Of a stretch of DNA of 64,000 nucleotides, positions 13,601 through 26,273 are shown piece after piece. The notes beneath the pieces were generated by a model that was not told the DNA's origin, did no database searches, and saw nothing but the letters and a program-made list of their open reading frames with translations. A program made the position numbers and the translations under genes. The first letter of the stretch is position 1, and each line of letters starts with the position of its first letter. This stretch comes from Drosophila persimilis (Eukaryota; Arthropoda; Insecta; Diptera; Drosophilidae), in assembly GCF_003286085.1 (NCBI RefSeq), contig NW_020825288.1:7130001-7194000 (forward strand), given 5' to 3'.

Positions 13601-16600
13601 CGTATCGCTGAGATACAGCTTTCAGAAAAGACCAGTATCTCAAAGATATGCCAATCCAGATCTTCCGAAGGCTATATCTCACACAAATAGCGGCAGATCG
13701 GTACAGATTTCGGATGACAGTCGACAGGCAGGACTCTCCCGATCACGAAAAGACATGCCGCACTCCGATCGGCTGCCGTATTGCTGAGATACAGCTTTCA
13801 GAAAAGACCAGTATCTCAAAGATATGCATATTCAAATCTTCCGAAGGCTATATCTCACACAAATAGGGCCAGATCAGTGCGGGACCCACTGTCCCAGGAC
13901 CGTGGGGGTCCTGCCTGTCGACTGCCATCAAAATCTCGACTTCGGAAATGAGGCCGATTTTTGGCAAATTTAATGATGTAACCATCATGATTTTTTGCGA
14001 AAATCGTGAAAAAATGGATGTCCTTTTTTCGGATTGCAGTCGACAGGCAAGACTCTCCCGATCACGAAAACACATGCCGCACTCCGATCGGCTGCCGTAT
14101 CGCTGAGATACAGCTTTCAGAAAAGACCAGTATCTCAAAGATATGCCAATCCAGATCTTCCGAAGGCTATATCTCACACAAATAGCGGCAGATCGGTACA
14201 GATTTCGGATGACAGTCGACAGGCAGGACTCTCCCGATCACGAAAAGACATGCCGCACTCCGATCGGCTGCCGTATCGCTGAGATACAGCTTTCAGAAAA
14301 GACCAGTATCTCAAAGATATGCCAATCCAGATCTTCCGAAGGCTATATCTCACACAAATAGGGCCAGATCAGTGCGGGACCCACTGTCCCAGGACCGTGG
14401 GGGTCCTGCCTGTCGACTGCCATCAAAATCTCGACTTCGGAAATGAGGCCGATTTTTGGCAAATTTAATGATGTAACCATCATGATTTTTTGCGAAAATC
14501 GTGAAAAAATGGATGTCCTTTTTTCGGATGACAGTCGACAGGCAGGACTCTCCCGATCACGAAAAGACATGCCACGCCCCGATCGGCTGCCGTATCGCTG
14601 AGATACAGCTTTCAGAAAAGACCAGTATCTCAAAGATTTGCATACTCAAATCTTCCGAAGGCTATATCTCCCACAAATAGGGCCAGATCGGTACAGATTT
14701 CGGATGGTAGTCGACAGGCAGGACTCTCCCGATCACGAAAAGACATGCCGCACTCCGATCGGCTGCCGTATTGCTGAGATACAGCTTTCAGAAAAGACCA
14801 GTATCTCAAAGATATGCCAATCCAGATCTTCCGAAGGCTATATCTCACACAAATAGGGCCAGATCGGTACAGATTTCGGATTGCAGTCGACTGGCAGGAC
14901 TCTCCCGATCGCGAAAAGACATGCCGCACTCCGATCGGCTGCCGTATCGCTGAGATACAGCTTTCAGAAAAGACCAGTATCTCAAAGATATGCCAATCCA
15001 GATCTTCCGAAGGCTATATCTCACACAAATAGGGCCAGATCGGTACAGATTTCGGATGGTAGTCGACAGGCAGGACTCTCCCGATCGCGAAAACACATGC
15101 CGCACTCCGATCGGCTGCCGTATCGCTGAGATACAGCTTTCAGAAAAGACCAGTATCTCAAAGATTTGCATACTCAAATCTTCCGAAGGCTATATCTCCC
15201 ACAAATAGGGCCAGATCGGTACAGATTACGGATGGTAGTCGACAGGCAGGACTCTCCCGATCACGAAAAGACATGCCGCACTCCGATCGGCTGACGTATC
15301 GCTGAGATACAGCTTTCAGAAAAGACCAGTATCTCAAAGATATGCCAATCCAGATCTTCCGAAGGCTATATCTCACACAAATAGAGGCAGATCGGTACAG
15401 ATTTCGGATGACAGTCGACAGGCAGGACTCTCCCGATCACGAAAAGACATGCCACGCCCCGATCGGCTGCCGTATCGCTGAGATACAGCTTTCAGAAAAG
15501 ACCAGTATCTCAAAGATATGCCAATCCAGATCTTCCGAAGCCTATATCTCACACAAATAGGGCCAGATCAGTGCGGGACCCACTTTCCCAGGACGGTGGG
15601 GGTCCTGCCTCTCGACTGCCATCAAAATCTCGACTTCGGAAATGAGGCCGATTTTTGGCAAATTTAATGATGTAACCATCATGATTTTTTGCGAAAATCG
15701 TGAAAAAATGGATGTCCTTTTTTCGGATTGCAGTCGACTGGCAGGACTCTCCCGATCACGAAAAGACATGCCACGCCCCGATCGGCTGCCGTATCGCTGA
15801 GATACAGCTTTCAGAAAAGACCAGTATCTCAAAGATATGCCAATCCAGATCTTCCGAAGGCTATATCTCACACAAATAGGGCCAGATCAGTGCGGGACCC
15901 ACTCTCCCAGGACCGTGGGGGTTCTGCCTGTCTACTGCCATCAAAATCTCGACTTCGGAAATGAGGCCGATTTTTGGCAAATTTAATGATGTAACCATCA
16001 TGATTTTTTGCGAAAATCGTGAAAAAATGGATGTCCTTTTTTCGGACTGCAGTCGACTGGAAGGACTCTCCCGATCACGGAAAGACATGCCGCAATCCGA
16101 TCGGCTGCCGTATCGCTGAGATACAGCTTTCAGAAAGACCAGTATCTCAGAGATATGCATATTCAACTCTTCCGAAGGCTATATCTCACACAAATAGGGC
16201 CAGATCGGTACAGATTTCGGATGGCAGTCGACAGGCAGGACTCTCCCGATCACGAAAAGACATGCCGCACTCCGATCGGCTGCCGTATCGCTGAGATACA
16301 GCTTTCAGAAAAGACCAGTATCTCAAAGATTTGCATACTCAAATCTTCCGAAGGCTATATCTCCCACAAATAGGGCCAGATCGGTACAGATTTCGGATGG
16401 CAGTCGACAGGCAAGACTCTCCCGATCACGAAAACACATGCCGCACTCCGATCGGCTGCCGTATCGCTGAGATACAGCTTTCAGAAAAGACCAGTATCTC
16501 AAAGATATGCCAATCCAGATCTTCCGAAGGCTATATCTCACACAAATAGCGGCAGATCGGTACAGATTTCGGATGACAGTCGACAGGCAGGACTCTCCCG

Positions 16601-19600
16601 ATCACGAAAAGACATGCCGCACTCCGATCGGCTGCCGTATTGCTGAGATACAGCTTTCAGAAAAGACCAGTATCTCAAAGATATGCATATTCAAATCTTC
16701 CGAAGGCTATATCTCACACAAATAGGGCCAGATCAGTGCGGGACCCACTGTCCCAGGACCGTGGGGGTCCTGCCTGTCGACTGCCATCAAAATCTCGACT
16801 TCGGAAATGAGGCCGATTTTTGGCAAATTTAATGATGTAACCATCATGATTTTTTGCGAAAATCGTGAAAAAATGGATGTCCTTTTTTCGGATTGCAGTC
16901 GACAGGCAAGACTCTCCCGATCACGAAAACACATGCCGCACTCCGATCGGCTGCCGTATCGCTGAGATACAGCTTTCAGAAAAGACCAGTATCTCAAAGA
17001 TATGCCAATCCAGATCTTCCGAAGGCTATATCTCACACAAATAGCGGCAGATCGGTACAGATTTCGGATGACAGTCGACAGGCAGGACTCTCCCGATCAC
17101 GAAAAGACATGCCGCACTCCGATCGGCTGCCGTATCGCTGAGATACAGCTTTCAGAAAAGACCAGTATCTCAAAGATATGCCAATCCAGATCTTCCGAAG
17201 GCTATATCTCACACAAATAGGGCCAGATCAGTGCGGGACCCACTGTCCCAGGACCGTGGGGGTCCTGCCTGTCGACTGCCATCAAAATCTCGACTTCGGA
17301 AATGAGGCCGATTTTTGGCAAATTTAATGATGTAACCATCATGATTTTTTGCGAAAATCGTGAAAAAATGGATGTCCTTTTTTCGGATGACAGTCGACAG
17401 GCAGGACTCTCCCGATCACGAAAAGACATGCCACGCCCCGATCGGCTGCCGTATCGCTGAGATACAGCTTTCAGAAAAGACCAGTATCTCAAAGATTTGC
17501 ATACTCAAATCTTCCGAAGGCTATATCTCCCACAAATAGGGCCAGATCGGTACAGATTTCGGATGGTAGTCGACAGGCAGGACTCTCCCGATCACGAAAA
17601 GACATGCCGCACTCCGATCGGCTGCCGTATTGCTGAGATACAGCTTTCAGAAAAGACCAGCATCTCAAAGATATGCCAATCCAGATCTTCCGAAGGCTAT
17701 ATCTCACACAAATAGGGCCAGATCGGTACAGATTTCGGATTGCAGTCGACTGGCAGGACTCTCCCGATCGCGAAAAGACATGCCGCACTCCGATCGGCTG
17801 CCGTATCGCTGAGATACAGCTTTCAGAAAAGACCAGTATCTCAAAGATTTGCATACTCAAATCTTCCGAAGGCTATATCTCCCACAAATAGGGCCAGATC
17901 GGTACAGATTACGGATGGTAGTCGACAGGCAGGACTCTCCCGATCACGAAAAGACATGCCGCACTCCGATCGGCTGACGTATCGCTGAGATACAGCTTTC
18001 AGAAAAGACCAGTATCTCAAAGATATGCCAATCCAGATCTTCCGAAGGCTATATCTCACACAAATAGAGGCAGATCGGTACAGATTTCGGATGACAGTCG
18101 ACAGGCAGGACTCTCCCGATCACGAAAAGACATGCCACGCCCCGATCGGCTGCCGTATCGCTGAGATACAGCTTTCAGAAAAGACCAGTATCTCAAAGAT
18201 ATGCCAATCCAGATCTTCCGAAGCCTATATCTCACACAAATAGGGCCAGATCAGTGCGGGACCCACTTTCCCAGGACGGTGGGGGTCCTGCCTCTCGACT
18301 GCCATCAAAATCTCGACTTCGGAAATGAGGCCGATTTTTGGCAAATTTAATGATGTAACCATCATGATTTTTTGCGAAAATCGTGAAAAAATGGATGTCC
18401 TTTTTTCGGATTGCAGTCGACTGGCAGGACTCTCCCGATCACGAAAAGACATGCCACGCCCCGATCGGCTGCCGTATCGCTGAGATACAGCTTTCAGAAA
18501 AGACCAGTATCTCAAAGATATGCCAATCCAGATCTTCCGAAGGCTATATCTCACACAAATAGGGTCAGATCAGTGCGGGACCCACTCTCCCAGGACCGTG
18601 GGGGTTCTGCCTGTCGACTGCCATCAAAATCTCGACTTCGGAAATGAGGCCGATTTTTGGCAAATTTAATGATGTAACCATCATGATTTTTTGCGAAAAT
18701 CGTGAAAAAATGGATGTCCTTTTTTCGGATTGCAGTCGACTGGAAGGACTCTCCCGATCACGAAAAGACAGGTCGCACTCCGATCGGCTGACGTATCGCT
18801 GAGATACAGCTTTCAGAAAAGACCAGTATCTCAAAGATATGCCAATCCAGATCTTCCGAAGGCTATATCTCACACAAATAGGGCCAGATCGGTACAGATT
18901 TCGGATTGCAGTCGACTGGCAGGACTCTCCCGATCGCGAAAAGACATGCCGCACTCCGATCGGCTGCCGTATCGCTGAGATACAGCTTTCAGAAAAGACC
19001 AGTATCTCAAAGATATGCCAATCCAGATCTTCCGAAGGCTATATCTCACACAAATAGGGCCAGATCGGTACAGATTTCGGATGGTAGTCGACAGGCAGGA
19101 CTCTCCCGATCGCGAAAACACATGCCGCACTCCGATCGGCTGCCGTATCGCTGAGATACAGCTTTCAGAAAAGACCAGTATCTCAAAGATTTGCATACTC
19201 AAATCTTCCGAAGGCTATATCTCCCACAAATAGGGCCAGATCGGTACAGATTACGGATGGTAGTCGACAGGCAGGACTCTCCCGATCACGAAAAGACATG
19301 CCGCACTCCGATCGGCTGACGTATCGCTGAGATACAGCTTTCAGAAAAGACCAGTATCTCAAAGATATGCCAATCCAGATCTTCCGAAGGCTATATCTCA
19401 CACAAATAGAGGCAGATCGGTACAGATTTCGGATGACAGTCGACAGGCAGGACTCTCCCGATCACGAAAAGACATGCCACGCCCCGATCGGCTGCCGTAT
19501 CGCTGAGATACAGCTTTCAGAAAAGACCAGTATCTCAAAGATATGCCAATCCAGATCTTCCGAAGCCTATATCTCACACAAATAGGGCCAGATCAGTGCG

Positions 19601-22600
19601 GGACCCACTTTCCCAGGACGGTGGGGGTCCTGCCTCTCGACTGCCATCAAAATCTCGACTTCGGAAATGAGGCCGATTTTTGGCAAATTTAATGATGTAA
19701 CCATCATGATTTTTTGCGAAAATCGTGAAAAAATGGATGTCCTTTTTTCGGACTGCAGTCGACTGGAAGGACTCTCCCGATCACGATAAGACATGCCACG
19801 CCCCGATCGGCTGCCGTATCGCTGAGATACAGCTTTCAGAAAAGACCAGTATCTCAAAGATATGCCAATCCAGATCTTCCGAAGGCTATATCTCACACAA
19901 ATAGGGGCAGATCGGTACAGATTTCGGATGGTAGTCGACAGGCAGGACTCTCCCGATCACGAAAAGACATGCCGCACTCCGATCGGCTGCCGTATCGCTG
20001 AGATACAGCTTTCAGAAAAGACCAGTATCTCAAAGATATGCCAATCCAGATCTTCCAAAGGCTATATCTCACACAAATAGGGCTATATCTCACACAAATA
20101 GGACCAGATCAGTGCGGGACCCACTCTCCCAGGACCGTGGGGGTTCTGCCTGTCGACTGCCATCAAAATCTCGACTTCGGAAATGAGGCCGATTTTTGGC
20201 AAATTTAATGATGTAACCATCATGATTTTTTGCGAAAATCGTGAAAAAATGGATGTCCTTTTTTCGGATTGCAGTCGACTGGCAGGACTCTCCCGATCGC
20301 GAAAAGACATGCCGCACTCCGATCGGCTGCCGTATCGCTGAGATACAGCTTTCAGAAAAGACCAGTATCTCAAAGATATGCCAATCCAGATCTTCCGAAG
20401 CCTATATCTCACACAAATAGGGCCAGATCAGTGCGGGACCCACTTTCCCAGGACGGTGGGGGTCCTGCCTCTCGACTGCCATCAAAATCTCGACTTCGGA
20501 AATGAGGCCGATTTTTGGCAAATTTAATGATGTAACCATCATGATTTTTTGCGAAAATCGTGAAAAAATGGATGTCCTTTTTTCGGATTGCAGTCGACTG
20601 GCAGGACTCTCCCGATCACGAAAAGACATGCCACGCCCCGATCGGCTGCCGTATCGCTGAGATACAGCTTTCAGAAAAGACCAGTATCTCAAAGATATGC
20701 CAATCCAGATCTTCCGAAGGCTATATCTCACACAAATAGGGCCAGATCGGTACAGATTTCGGATGGCAGTCGACAGGCAGGACTCTCCCGATCACGAAAA
20801 GACATGCCACGCCCCTATCGGCTGACGTATCGCTGAGATACAGCTTTCAGAAAAGACCAGTATCTCAAAGATATGCCAATCCAGATCTTCCGAAGGCTAT
20901 ATCTCACACAAATAGGGCTATATCTCACACAAATAGGACCAGATCAGTGCGGGACCCACTCTCCCAGGACCGTGGGGGTTCTGCCTGTCGACTGCCATCA
21001 AAATCTCGACTTCGGAAATGAGGCCGATTTTTGGCAAATTTAATGATGTAACCATCATGATTTTTTGCGAAAATCGTGAAAAAATGGATGTCCTTTTTTC
21101 GGACTGCAGTCGACTGGAAGGACTCTCCCGATCACGAAAAGACATGCCACGCCCCGATCGGCTGCCGTATCGCTGAGATACAGCTTTCAGAAAAGACCAG
21201 TATCTCAAAGATATGCCAATCCAGATCTTCCGAAGCCTATATCTCACACAAATAGGGCCAGATCAGTGCGGGACCCACTTTCCCAGGACGGTGGGGGTCC
21301 TGCCTCTCGACTGCCATCAAAATCTCGACTTCGGAAATGAGGCCGATTTTTGGCAAATTTAATGATGTAACCATCATGATTTTTTGCGAAAATCGTGAAA
21401 AAATGGATGTCCTTTTTTCGGACTGCAGTCGACTGGAAGGACTCTCCCGATCACGAAAAGACATGCCACGCCCCGATCGGCTGCCGTATCGCTGAGATAC
21501 AGCTTTCAGAAAAGACCAGTATCTCAAAGATATGCCAATCCAGATCTTCCGAAGGCTATATCTCACACAAATAGGGCCAGATCGGTACAGATTTCGGATG
21601 GCAGTCGACAGGCAGGACTCTCCCGATCACGAAAAGACATGCCACGCCCCTATCGGCTGACGTATCGCTGAGATACAGCTTTCAGAAAAGACCAGTATCT
21701 CAAAGATATGCCAATCCAGATCTTCCGAAGGCTATATCTCACACAAATAGGGCCAGATCAGTGCGGGACCCACTCTCCCAGGACCGTGGGGGTTCTGCCT
21801 GTCTACTGCCATCAAAATCTCGACTTCGGAAATGAGGCCGATTTTTGGCAAATTTAATCATCATGATTTTTTGCGAAAATCGTGAAAAAATGGATGTCCT
21901 TTTTTCGGATTGCAGTCGACTGGAAGGACTCTCCCGATCACGAAAAGACAGGCCGCACTCCGATCGGCTGACGTATCGCTGAGATACAGCTTTCAGAAAA
22001 AACCAGTATCTCAAAGATATGCCAATCCAGATCTTCCGAAGGCTATATCTCACACAAATAGGGGCAGATCGGTACAGATTTCGGATGGTAGTCGACAGGC
22101 AGGACTCTCCCGATCACGAAAAGACATGCCGCACTCCGATCGGCTGCCGTATCGCTGAGATACAGCTTTCAGAAAAGACCAGTATCTCAAAGATATGCCA
22201 ATCCAGATCTTCCAAAGGCTATATCTCACACAAATAGGGCTATATCTTACACAAATAGGACCAGATCAGTGCGGGACCCACTCTCCCAGGACCGTGGGGG
22301 TCCTGCCTCTCGACTGCCATCAAAATCTCGACTTCGGAAATGAGGCCGATTTTTGGCAAATTTAATGATGTAACCATCATGATTTTTTGCGAAAATCGTG
22401 AAAAAATGGATGTCCTTTTTTCGGACTGCAGTCGACTGGAAGGACTCTCCCGATCACGAAAAGACATGCCACGCCCCGATCGGCTGCCGTATCGCTGAGA
22501 TACAGCTTTCAGAAAAGACCAGTATCTCAAAGATATGCCAATCCAGATCTTCCGAAGCCTATATCTCACACAAATAGGGCCAGATCAGTGCGGGACCCAC

Positions 22601-24080
22601 TTTCCCAGGACGGTGGGGGTCCTGCCTCTCGACTGCCATCAAAATCTCGACTTCGGAAATGAGGCCGATTTTTGGCAAATTTAATGATGTAACCATCATG
22701 ATTTTTTGCGAAAATCGTGAAAAAATGGATGTCCTTTTTTCGGACTGCAGTCGACTGGAAGGACTCTCCCGATCACGAAAAGACATGCCACGCCCCGATC
22801 GGCTGCCGTATCGCTGAGATACAGCTTTCAGAAAAGACCAGTATCTCAAAGATATGCCAATCCAGATCTTCCGAAGGCTATATCTCACACAAATAGGGCC
22901 AGATCGGTACAGATTTCGGATGGCAGTCGACAGGCAGGACTCTCCCGATCACGAAAAGACATGCCACGCCCCTATCGGCTGACGTATCGCTGAGATACAG
23001 CTTTCAGAAAAGACCAGTATCTCAAAGATATGCCAATCCAGATCTTCCGAAGGCTATATCTCACACAAATAGGGCCAGATCAGTGCGGGACCCACTCTCC
23101 CAGGACCGTGGGGGTTCTGCCTGTCTACTGCCATCAAAATCTCGACTTCGGAAATGAGGCCGATTTTTGGCAAATTTAATGATGTAACCATCATGATTTT
23201 TTGCGAAAATCGTGAAAAAATGGATGTCCTTTTTTCGGATTGCAGTCGACTGGAAGGACTCTCCCGATCACGAAAAGACAGGCCGCACTCCGATCGGCTG
23301 ACGTATCGCTGAGATACAGCTTTCAGAAAAGACCAGTATCTCAAAGATATGCCAATCCAGATCTTCCGAAGGCTATATCTCACACAAATAGGGCCAGATC
23401 GGTACAGATTTCGGATGGCAGTCGACAGGCAGGACTCTCCCGATCACGAAAAGACATGCCACGCCCCTATCGGCTGACGTATCGCTGAGATACAGCTTTC
23501 AGAAAAGACCAGTATCTCAAAGATATGCCAATCCAGATCTTCCGAAGGCTATATCTCACACAAATAGGGCCAGATCGGTACAGATTTCGGATGGCAGTCG
23601 ACAGGCAGGACTCTCCCGATCACGAAAAGACATGCCACGCCCCTATCGGCTGACGTATCGCTGAGATACAGCTTTCAGAAAAGACCAGTATCTCAAAGAT
23701 ATGCCAATCCAGATCTTCCGAAGCCTATATCTCACACAAATAGGGCCAGATCAGTGCGGGACCCACTCTCCCAGGACCGTGGGGGTTCTGCCTGTCTACT
23801 GCCATCAAAATCTCGACTTCGGAAATGAGGCCGATTTTTGGCAAATTTAATCATCATGATTTTTTGCGAAAATCGTGAAAAAATGGATGTCCTTTTTTCG
23901 GATTGCAGTCGACTGGAAGGACTCTCCCGATCACGAAAAGACAGGCCGCACTCCGATCGGCTGACGTATCGCTGAGATACAGCTTTCAGAAAAAACCAGT
24001 ATCTCAAAGATATGCCAATCCAGATCTTCCGAAGGCTATAGCTCATACAAATAGGGCCAGATTAGTGCGGGACCCACTCT
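4690..24080. repeat. 19.4 kb tandem satellite array of 176 bp and 319 bp units
   Basis: The array has two unit types. The short monomer (~176 bp) runs from 'gactctcccgatcacg' through 'ccgatcggctgccgtatcgc' and 'agatcttccgaaggc' to 'ggcagtcgacaggcag'. The long unit (~319 bp, for example the spacing from 12789 to 13108) is the monomer plus ~143 bp beginning 'cagtgcgggacccac' and containing 'atgatgtaaccatcat'. I count about 32 long units by their 'gatgtccttttttcgg' element. Part of the extra segment is the monomer in reverse: 'cctgcctgtcgactgcc' is the complement of 'ggcagtcgacaggcagg'. A 553 bp higher-order unit (319+176+58) repeats at about 7430, 7983, 9511, 10064 and 10617. The outermost monomers (4690-4790 and near 24040) are diverged, as at satellite edges. 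Open frames of 60-129 codons appear on both strands in rotating frames; they are by-products of the repeat and not genes. Confidence 0.95.
13022..13245. repeat. Representative long unit: ~105 bp imperfect hairpin with 4-base apex
   Basis: The left arm 13022-13132 pairs with the right arm 13137-13245 around the apex TAAC (13133-13136). ATGATG/CATCAT closes the apex perfectly. Outward pairs include cgattttt with aaaatcg, ctactgcc with the complement of ctgcagtcgac, and gatc.gtgcggg with the complement of the ccgcaatccgatc segment. The arms look roughly two-thirds matched by eye. Almost every long unit in the array has the same layout. Variants near 6777, 21858 and 23850 have lost or altered the apex bases. 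Confidence 0.7.
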
Positions 24081-24420
24081 ACAGAACAGACGGAGTCCTA
24101 TCCAATCATTACCGATGCGTGTTCGAGATAGAACGACTCCTAACCCAGCCAGACAGAACCATATCTCAGCAGGTCAGAAGCGCAACCCTTGCAATACCGG
24201 AAGCTATCAAGCCATCGTCATCCTTCGACCTGGCCATCGACAACAAGGGTTTTGTCTATGGCAACCAAAGGAGGGGCTACGCGGACTACTAGATTCTAGA
24301 TAGATCACGCTCTTGTTAGATTTAAGGATATACGTTATATATTTAGATACTAAGATACAAATGCTTTCCACTTGTTCATTTATTTATAGTAAGCTATGTT
24401 TTGATGAATAAAACCATTGA
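24081..24420 (+). pseudogene. Truncated copy of an unidentified gene's 3' end, abutting the satellite
   Basis: Directly after the last satellite monomer comes unique sequence with an open frame ending at the stop 24290-24292. Its end includes the peptide PSSSFDLAIDNKGFVYGNQ, followed by an AATAAA at 24407-24412. A sister copy on the minus strand at 26003-26188 has PSSSFDLAFDNKDSDYGNQ. Nothing upstream resembles a start or earlier exon because the satellite takes over. I do not recognise the protein family. The matched spacing of coding end, UTR and poly(A) signal in both copies suggests duplication of a terminal exon. Truncated pseudogene is the likeliest reading. Confidence 0.5.
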
Positions 24421-26122
24421 AAAATCCACCTTGCTGTGTCCTTTATGGGGGTAACTATCCTGATTACAAAAGGGCGTGGCACGCCCAGATCGACTTGCAA
24501 ACTAAATATTTTTGATTTTGAAAAATGTCCTTGATCCTTGATAAGGACTTCATTAAATCACGGACATTTTTTCAATCATAGGAAGCCATCGCACGCCCAG
24601 ATCGGCCCACAAATATCCGAGAAAACTGAATATGTGTGCTTGGGATTGCTGGAGTCCTTACCGAAGGATCAAGGAGACTTTTCTGATCACGGCGGGCCCT
24701 GGCACGCCCCTATCGGGCCACAAATAAGGATGCAAAGAAGATATATATGTCCGGAGAAAATATCCTTGATCCTGGCTCCTTGACAAGGACTGCATTAGAT
24801 CAAGAAAGCTATTCAGAGCACAGGAAGCCGTCAAGCGTTCCGATCGGATAACAAATGGTGGATTTATGCCATAAACAAAAAATTACAACAACCACTTCCA
24901 GTTATTACAACAACATTAATTTCCAATTTGGTGGCGCTCAAAACCAAGATTTTTCGATTTTCTGATCTGGGATACCAGGCGAACAGAAATCAGCAGAAGG
25001 TCACTGGTTTTTTTTAAATTTTAATATATTTTCCCCTCGCATTGTTCAGCCCCCAAAAGTATGCAATGATTTTTTTTGCAATCGCAAAAGTTGCTTGCTG
25101 CTGATTTCTGTTCGCCTGGTATCCCAGTTTCAAAATACTAGATTTTGGCAATTTGAGCGGTCGCCACTTGGGAGTTGTTGTTGTACAACAATAATAATTT
25201 GTTGCACAACATTTGACAACAACAACTTTTGTTGATTTCTCCGGTATTTGAAGCACGAACGAGACGCGCGACGGCTTCCTGTGTTCGGAAAACTGTCCCT
25301 GACTCGATGCAGTCCTTATCAAGGACCCAGGACCAAGGATATGTTTTCTGGACACTTATATCTTGTTTTCTCCCTTACTTGTAGCCCGATCGGGGCATGC
25401 TATGGCACGCCGTGATCAGAAAAACGTCCTTAATCCTTCGACAAGGATTCCAACAGCTCCAACCATACATATTTAGTTTTCTCGACTATTGGTGGCCCGT
25501 TCGGGAAAAGAGACGGCTTCTAATGTTCAGACAAGCTTCCTTGATTTAATGCAGTCCTTATCAAGGACCCAGGATCAAGGATATTTTCTCCGGATATATT
25601 TATCTTGTTTTCTTCCTTATTTAAGGTCTGATCGGGGCGTGCCGTGGCCTGCCGTGATTACAAAAATGTCCTTCATCCTTCGGTAAGGACTCCAACAACC
25701 CCAAGCGCATATATTCAGTTTTCTCGGCTATTGGGGGCCCGATCTAAGAGTCCGACGGCTTCCTGTGATCGAAAAAATGTCCTTGACTTATTGGAGTCCT
25801 TATCAAGGATCAAGGATATTTTTCCCAATCAAAAATATTAAGTTTTCTCCACTATAGTTTCCCCCATACAGGATACAGCAAGGTGGATTTTTCAAAAGTT
25901 TTATTAATCAAAAATTAGCTTAAATAATTTGCTTAAATAATTAAACAAGTGGAAAACATTTTTATCTACTATCTAATTATAAGGACGTGTATATCCTTAA
26001 ACCTAACAACAATGATATCTATCTAGAGCCTGGTATCCCGCGTAGCCCCTCCCTTGGTTGCCATAGTCAGAGTCCTTGTTGTCGAAGGCCAGGTCGAAGG
26101 ATGACGATGGCGTGTTGGGTTC
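24210..26122. repeat. Large foldback (inverted repeat) with ~100 bp loop
   Basis: The left arm 24210-24997 is the reverse complement, with divergence, of the right arm 25098-26122. At the centre, 'ctgggataccaggcgaacag' near 24968 mirrors 'ctgttcgcctggtatcccag' ending near 25127, about 100 bases away. Further out, 'aatccaccttgctgtgtcc' near 24424 mirrors 'ggatacagcaaggtggatt' near 25871. Outermost, 'ccatcgtcatccttcgacct' at 24213 mirrors the complement ending at 26120. The right arm is about 240 bp longer because a ~240 bp internal unit carrying 'cgatcggggc' and 'aaggac' motifs is repeated once more. Read-through transcription on either strand would give a long double-stranded RNA. Confidence 0.85.
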
Positions 26123-26273
26123 GGATCTTGCAAAGGGTGAGCGTATACGATCCTGGCGAAGACGGATACAACTCGGTTTGGGGGACATAAGCGATCTGTG
26201 AAGGAAGATATATTATAAAATATAGGTATCCACAATTATATACTGATTCACTTACGCGTCTCGGAGCTGAAGA
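26003..26273 (-). pseudogene. Sister 3'-end copy with an upstream exon, unidentified gene or remnant
   Basis: On the minus strand the open frame from 26188 ends at the stop 26003-26005 and carries the PSSSFDLA peptide shared with the plus-strand copy. The complement of AATAAA lies at 25900-25905. Upstream, a good acceptor precedes 'atcgctt' near 26197. A good donor (gtaagtg) near 26253 ends a stretch that keeps the same frame open, so a spliced gene is possible. An alternative frame, starting with an ATG near 26326, also stays open through the same junction. The family is not recognised. It may be a working gene, or just the more complete partner of the inverted duplication. Confidence 0.4.

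Noticed and set aside
4690..24080. CRISPR-like array
   Set aside because: Units are 176-319 bp without unique spacers, in a eukaryotic genome.
4784..24292. Dozens of 60-129 codon ORFs on both strands in the satellite
   Set aside because: They recur with the repeat, on both strands and in shifting frames (176 is not a multiple of three). They have no family signal and often overlap each other antisense.
25489..25841. ORFs within the right foldback arm
   Set aside because: They lie in diverged repeats and are not matched by an open frame in the left arm.
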